Made by a program: the position numbers and the translations under genes
In this document: piece by piece, positions 6,248-7,366 of the stretch
How positions within the stretch are numbered: the first letter of the stretch is position 1
Layout: each line of letters opens with the position of its first letter
NCBI GenBank assembly: GCA_902805755.1
Contig: CADCUA010000383.1
Coordinates: forward strand, 1-7,366
Direction of reading: 5' to 3'
DNA length: 7,366 nucleotides
Origin: an uncultured Lysobacter sp.
GTDB lineage: Bacteria > Pseudomonadota > Gammaproteobacteria > Xanthomonadales > Xanthomonadaceae
Notes under the pieces: generated by a model
What the model was told of the DNA's origin: nothing
What the model saw: only the letters and a program-made list of their open reading frames with translations
Databases searched by the model: none

Positions 6248-6325
6248 TTAAACCTCACGCAATACTTTAAGTTTACGCATCACCCTGATGATCTCGTGGA
6301 TAACCGTTTTTGTGCTCGGTATCAC
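6248..6325 (-). CDS. Possible 25-codon ORF overlapping the ATP-grasp stop codon
   Basis: The minus-strand GTG at 6325-6323 overlaps the TGA of the upstream gene in a GTGA arrangement, typical of translational coupling. The frame runs 25 codons to TAA at 6250-6248. An internal ATG (6280-6278), preceded by AGGG at very short spacing, would give the decapeptide MRKLKVLREV. The peptide is basic and Val/Ile/Leu/Lys-rich, and it lies in a patch clearly poorer in G+C than the rest of the window. I recognise no family. It is too short for coding statistics and may be chance. Confidence 0.2.
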   Translation of the reverse strand: MIPSTKTVIHEIIRVMRKLKVLREV

Positions 6326-7366
6326 TCATCAATCGCATGGGGCATGAACCGGGAGGTGTCCAGCGTGATCGGGCCGGTGTCCTCGCGCAGGCCCATGCCG
6401 GCAGCGAGATCGGCGACGACCCAGCTGCCCACCAGCGGGTACTGCCCGTCCATGCACGGCAGCGGGTGCAGCGCCTGGCGGATGCGCGGCGCGTCACCGT
6501 AGGGGCCGTCGCTGGACAGACGCGCGCCATCGGCGGCAACCAGTTCGATGTTCGCGCCCTCGCGCGAGAACAGCGGCTTGCGGACCCAGCCGGCGGCAAG
6601 CTCGGCGCCCTCGTCGAAAAACGCCGGCAGCAGGTTCGGATGGCCTTCATGCCGCTCCCACAACAACGGCAGCACGCCCTTGTTGCTGAGCACGGCCTTC
6701 CACGGTGGCTCGATCAGCTGCACGCGCGAGGCCTGCAGCTTCGGCCCGTATTCCTCGGCGAACATCCATTCCAGCGGATAGAGCTTGAACAGCGTGCGGA
6801 TCACGCGATCGTCGAGATCGGTGAACCAGCCGTCCGCGCTCATGCCGATCTGCTCGACCGCCAGTTCGATCGTCTCGATGCCGACCTGCTCGGCGCAGTC
6901 GCGCAGGTAGCGCACGGTGCCGCGGTCCTCCGGCGACGCTTCGACCGCCGCGAAATGCACGGGCGTTTCAATGCGCTTGTCGCGTGCGAGCTGCGCGAAC
7001 GTCTCGCACAGCAGCTCCTGGATGCGGTTGTACTGGTCGGCCGATTTCGGCAAGACGCCGCGCTCGATCTGCTGCTCCAGCCACAGCCACTGGAAGTACG
7101 CGCTTTCATACAGCGACGTCGGCGTGTCGTAGTTGAACTCGTAAAGCTTCGCCGGGCCGGCGCCGTCGTAGGCCAGGTCCATGCGGCCGTACAGATGCGG
7201 CTCGCGTTCGCGCCAAGACTGCGCGATCCAGTCCCAGTACGCGGATGGGATTGCCAGTCGCGTCAGCAACGCTTCGGACGCGACGACCTCGTCCACCAGC
7301 GACATCGCCATCTCATGCAGCTGCTGCGTCGGTGCTTCGATGTCGTCCTCGACCTGGCGCAGCCGC
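6322..7366 (-). CDS. Glutathionylspermidine synthase-like ATP-grasp protein (YgiC/YjfC type), N-terminus cut
   Basis: The frame stays open to the right edge. The ATG at 7311 is internal, because the upstream codons (R-L-R-Q-V-E-D-D-I-E-A-P-T-Q-Q-L-H-E) continue the family alignment. About 347 residues are visible and about 40 are missing compared with the usual 385 or so. The protein matches the E. coli YgiC/YjfC proteins, which correspond to the C-terminal synthetase half of glutathionylspermidine synthase (ATP-grasp, acid-amine ligase). Visible family blocks, in order, are Y-E-F-N-Y-D-T-P-T-S-L-Y-E (7143-7105), F-T-D-L-D-D-R-V, L-F-K-L-Y-P-L-E-W-M, P-P-W-K-A-V-L-S-N-K, and the nucleotide-binding-type R-K-P-L-F-S-R-E-G-A-N (6582-6550). 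G-S-W and S-R-F-x-P-H lie near the end. There is no N-terminal amidase domain in view. ATP-dependent amide-bond formation is expected from the family, but the substrate of YgiC-type proteins is not settled to my knowledge. The transcript ends at the terminator at 6147-6176. Confidence 0.93.
   Translation of the reverse strand, partial: RLRQVEDDIEAPTQQLHEMAMSLVDEVVASEALLTRLAIPSAYWDWIAQSWREREPHLYGRMDLAYDGAGPAKLYEFNYDTPTSLYESAYFQWLWLEQQIERGVLPKSADQYNRIQELLCETFAQLARDKRIETPVHFAAVEASPEDRGTVRYLRDCAEQVGIETIELAVEQIGMSADGWFTDLDDRVIRTLFKLYPLEWMFAEEYGPKLQASRVQLIEPPWKAVLSNKGVLPLLWERHEGHPNLLPAFFDEGAELAAGWVRKPLFSREGANIELVAADGARLSSDGPYGDAPRIRQALHPLPCMDGQYPLVGSWVVADLAAGMGLREDTGPITLDTSRFMPHAIDE

Noticed and set aside
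6295..6303. Replication origin suggested by a DnaA-box-like site in an AT-rich patch
   Set aside because: A single imperfect box, with no dnaA, dnaN or gidA genes and no box cluster, is not enough to call an origin.
7309..7311. ATG at 7311 as the start of the ATP-grasp protein
   Set aside because: The frame continues to the window edge with family-like sequence, and the family needs about 40 more N-terminal residues.

Overview
The window looks like ordinary chromosome from a high-G+C gammaproteobacterium, most likely of the Xanthomonadaceae/Lysobacteraceae type (Lysobacter, Luteimonas and relatives). This is inferred from three things: the strongly G+C-rich third-codon bias, a PlsB-type glycerol-3-phosphate acyltransferase (mainly gammaproteobacterial), and TtcA and PlsB sequences that resemble what I recall of xanthomonad homologues. 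I see no phage, transposon, CRISPR, rRNA or tRNA.

Layout from left to right. At 1-682 (minus, cut by the left edge) is a lipoprotein with a probable galactose-binding/discoidin-like domain. It lies 34 bases downstream of ttcA (minus), the tRNA-C32 2-thiolation enzyme. A short divergent spacer holds candidate promoters for ttcA and for a 69-residue YdcH/DUF465 protein (plus, 1691-1900). That gene converges with plsB (minus, 1913-4837) with only 12 bases between the two stop codons. PlsB carries an unusual Pro/Ala/Gly-rich N-terminal extension of about 140 residues. Five bases upstream of plsB, and almost certainly in the same operon, is an uncharacterised 301-residue lipoprotein (4843-5748).

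From 5749 to about 6145 there is no convincing gene, only a 12-base palindrome and a stem-loop. A rho-independent terminator (minus), two near-identical GC hairpins and a markedly AT-richer patch with a possible 25-codon ORF then lead to the right-hand gene. That gene is a YgiC/YjfC-type glutathionylspermidine-synthase-like ATP-grasp protein (minus, 6322 to beyond 7366) whose N-terminus is cut by the window edge.

Functionally this is a mixed housekeeping neighbourhood: phospholipid synthesis at the inner membrane (PlsB and perhaps its lipoprotein neighbour), tRNA modification (TtcA), and a putative amide ligase. I find no evidence for a coherent new system. The items most worth a second look are the PlsB extension, the plsB-linked lipoprotein, and the hairpin-rich, possibly sRNA-encoding 3' region at 6147-6325.
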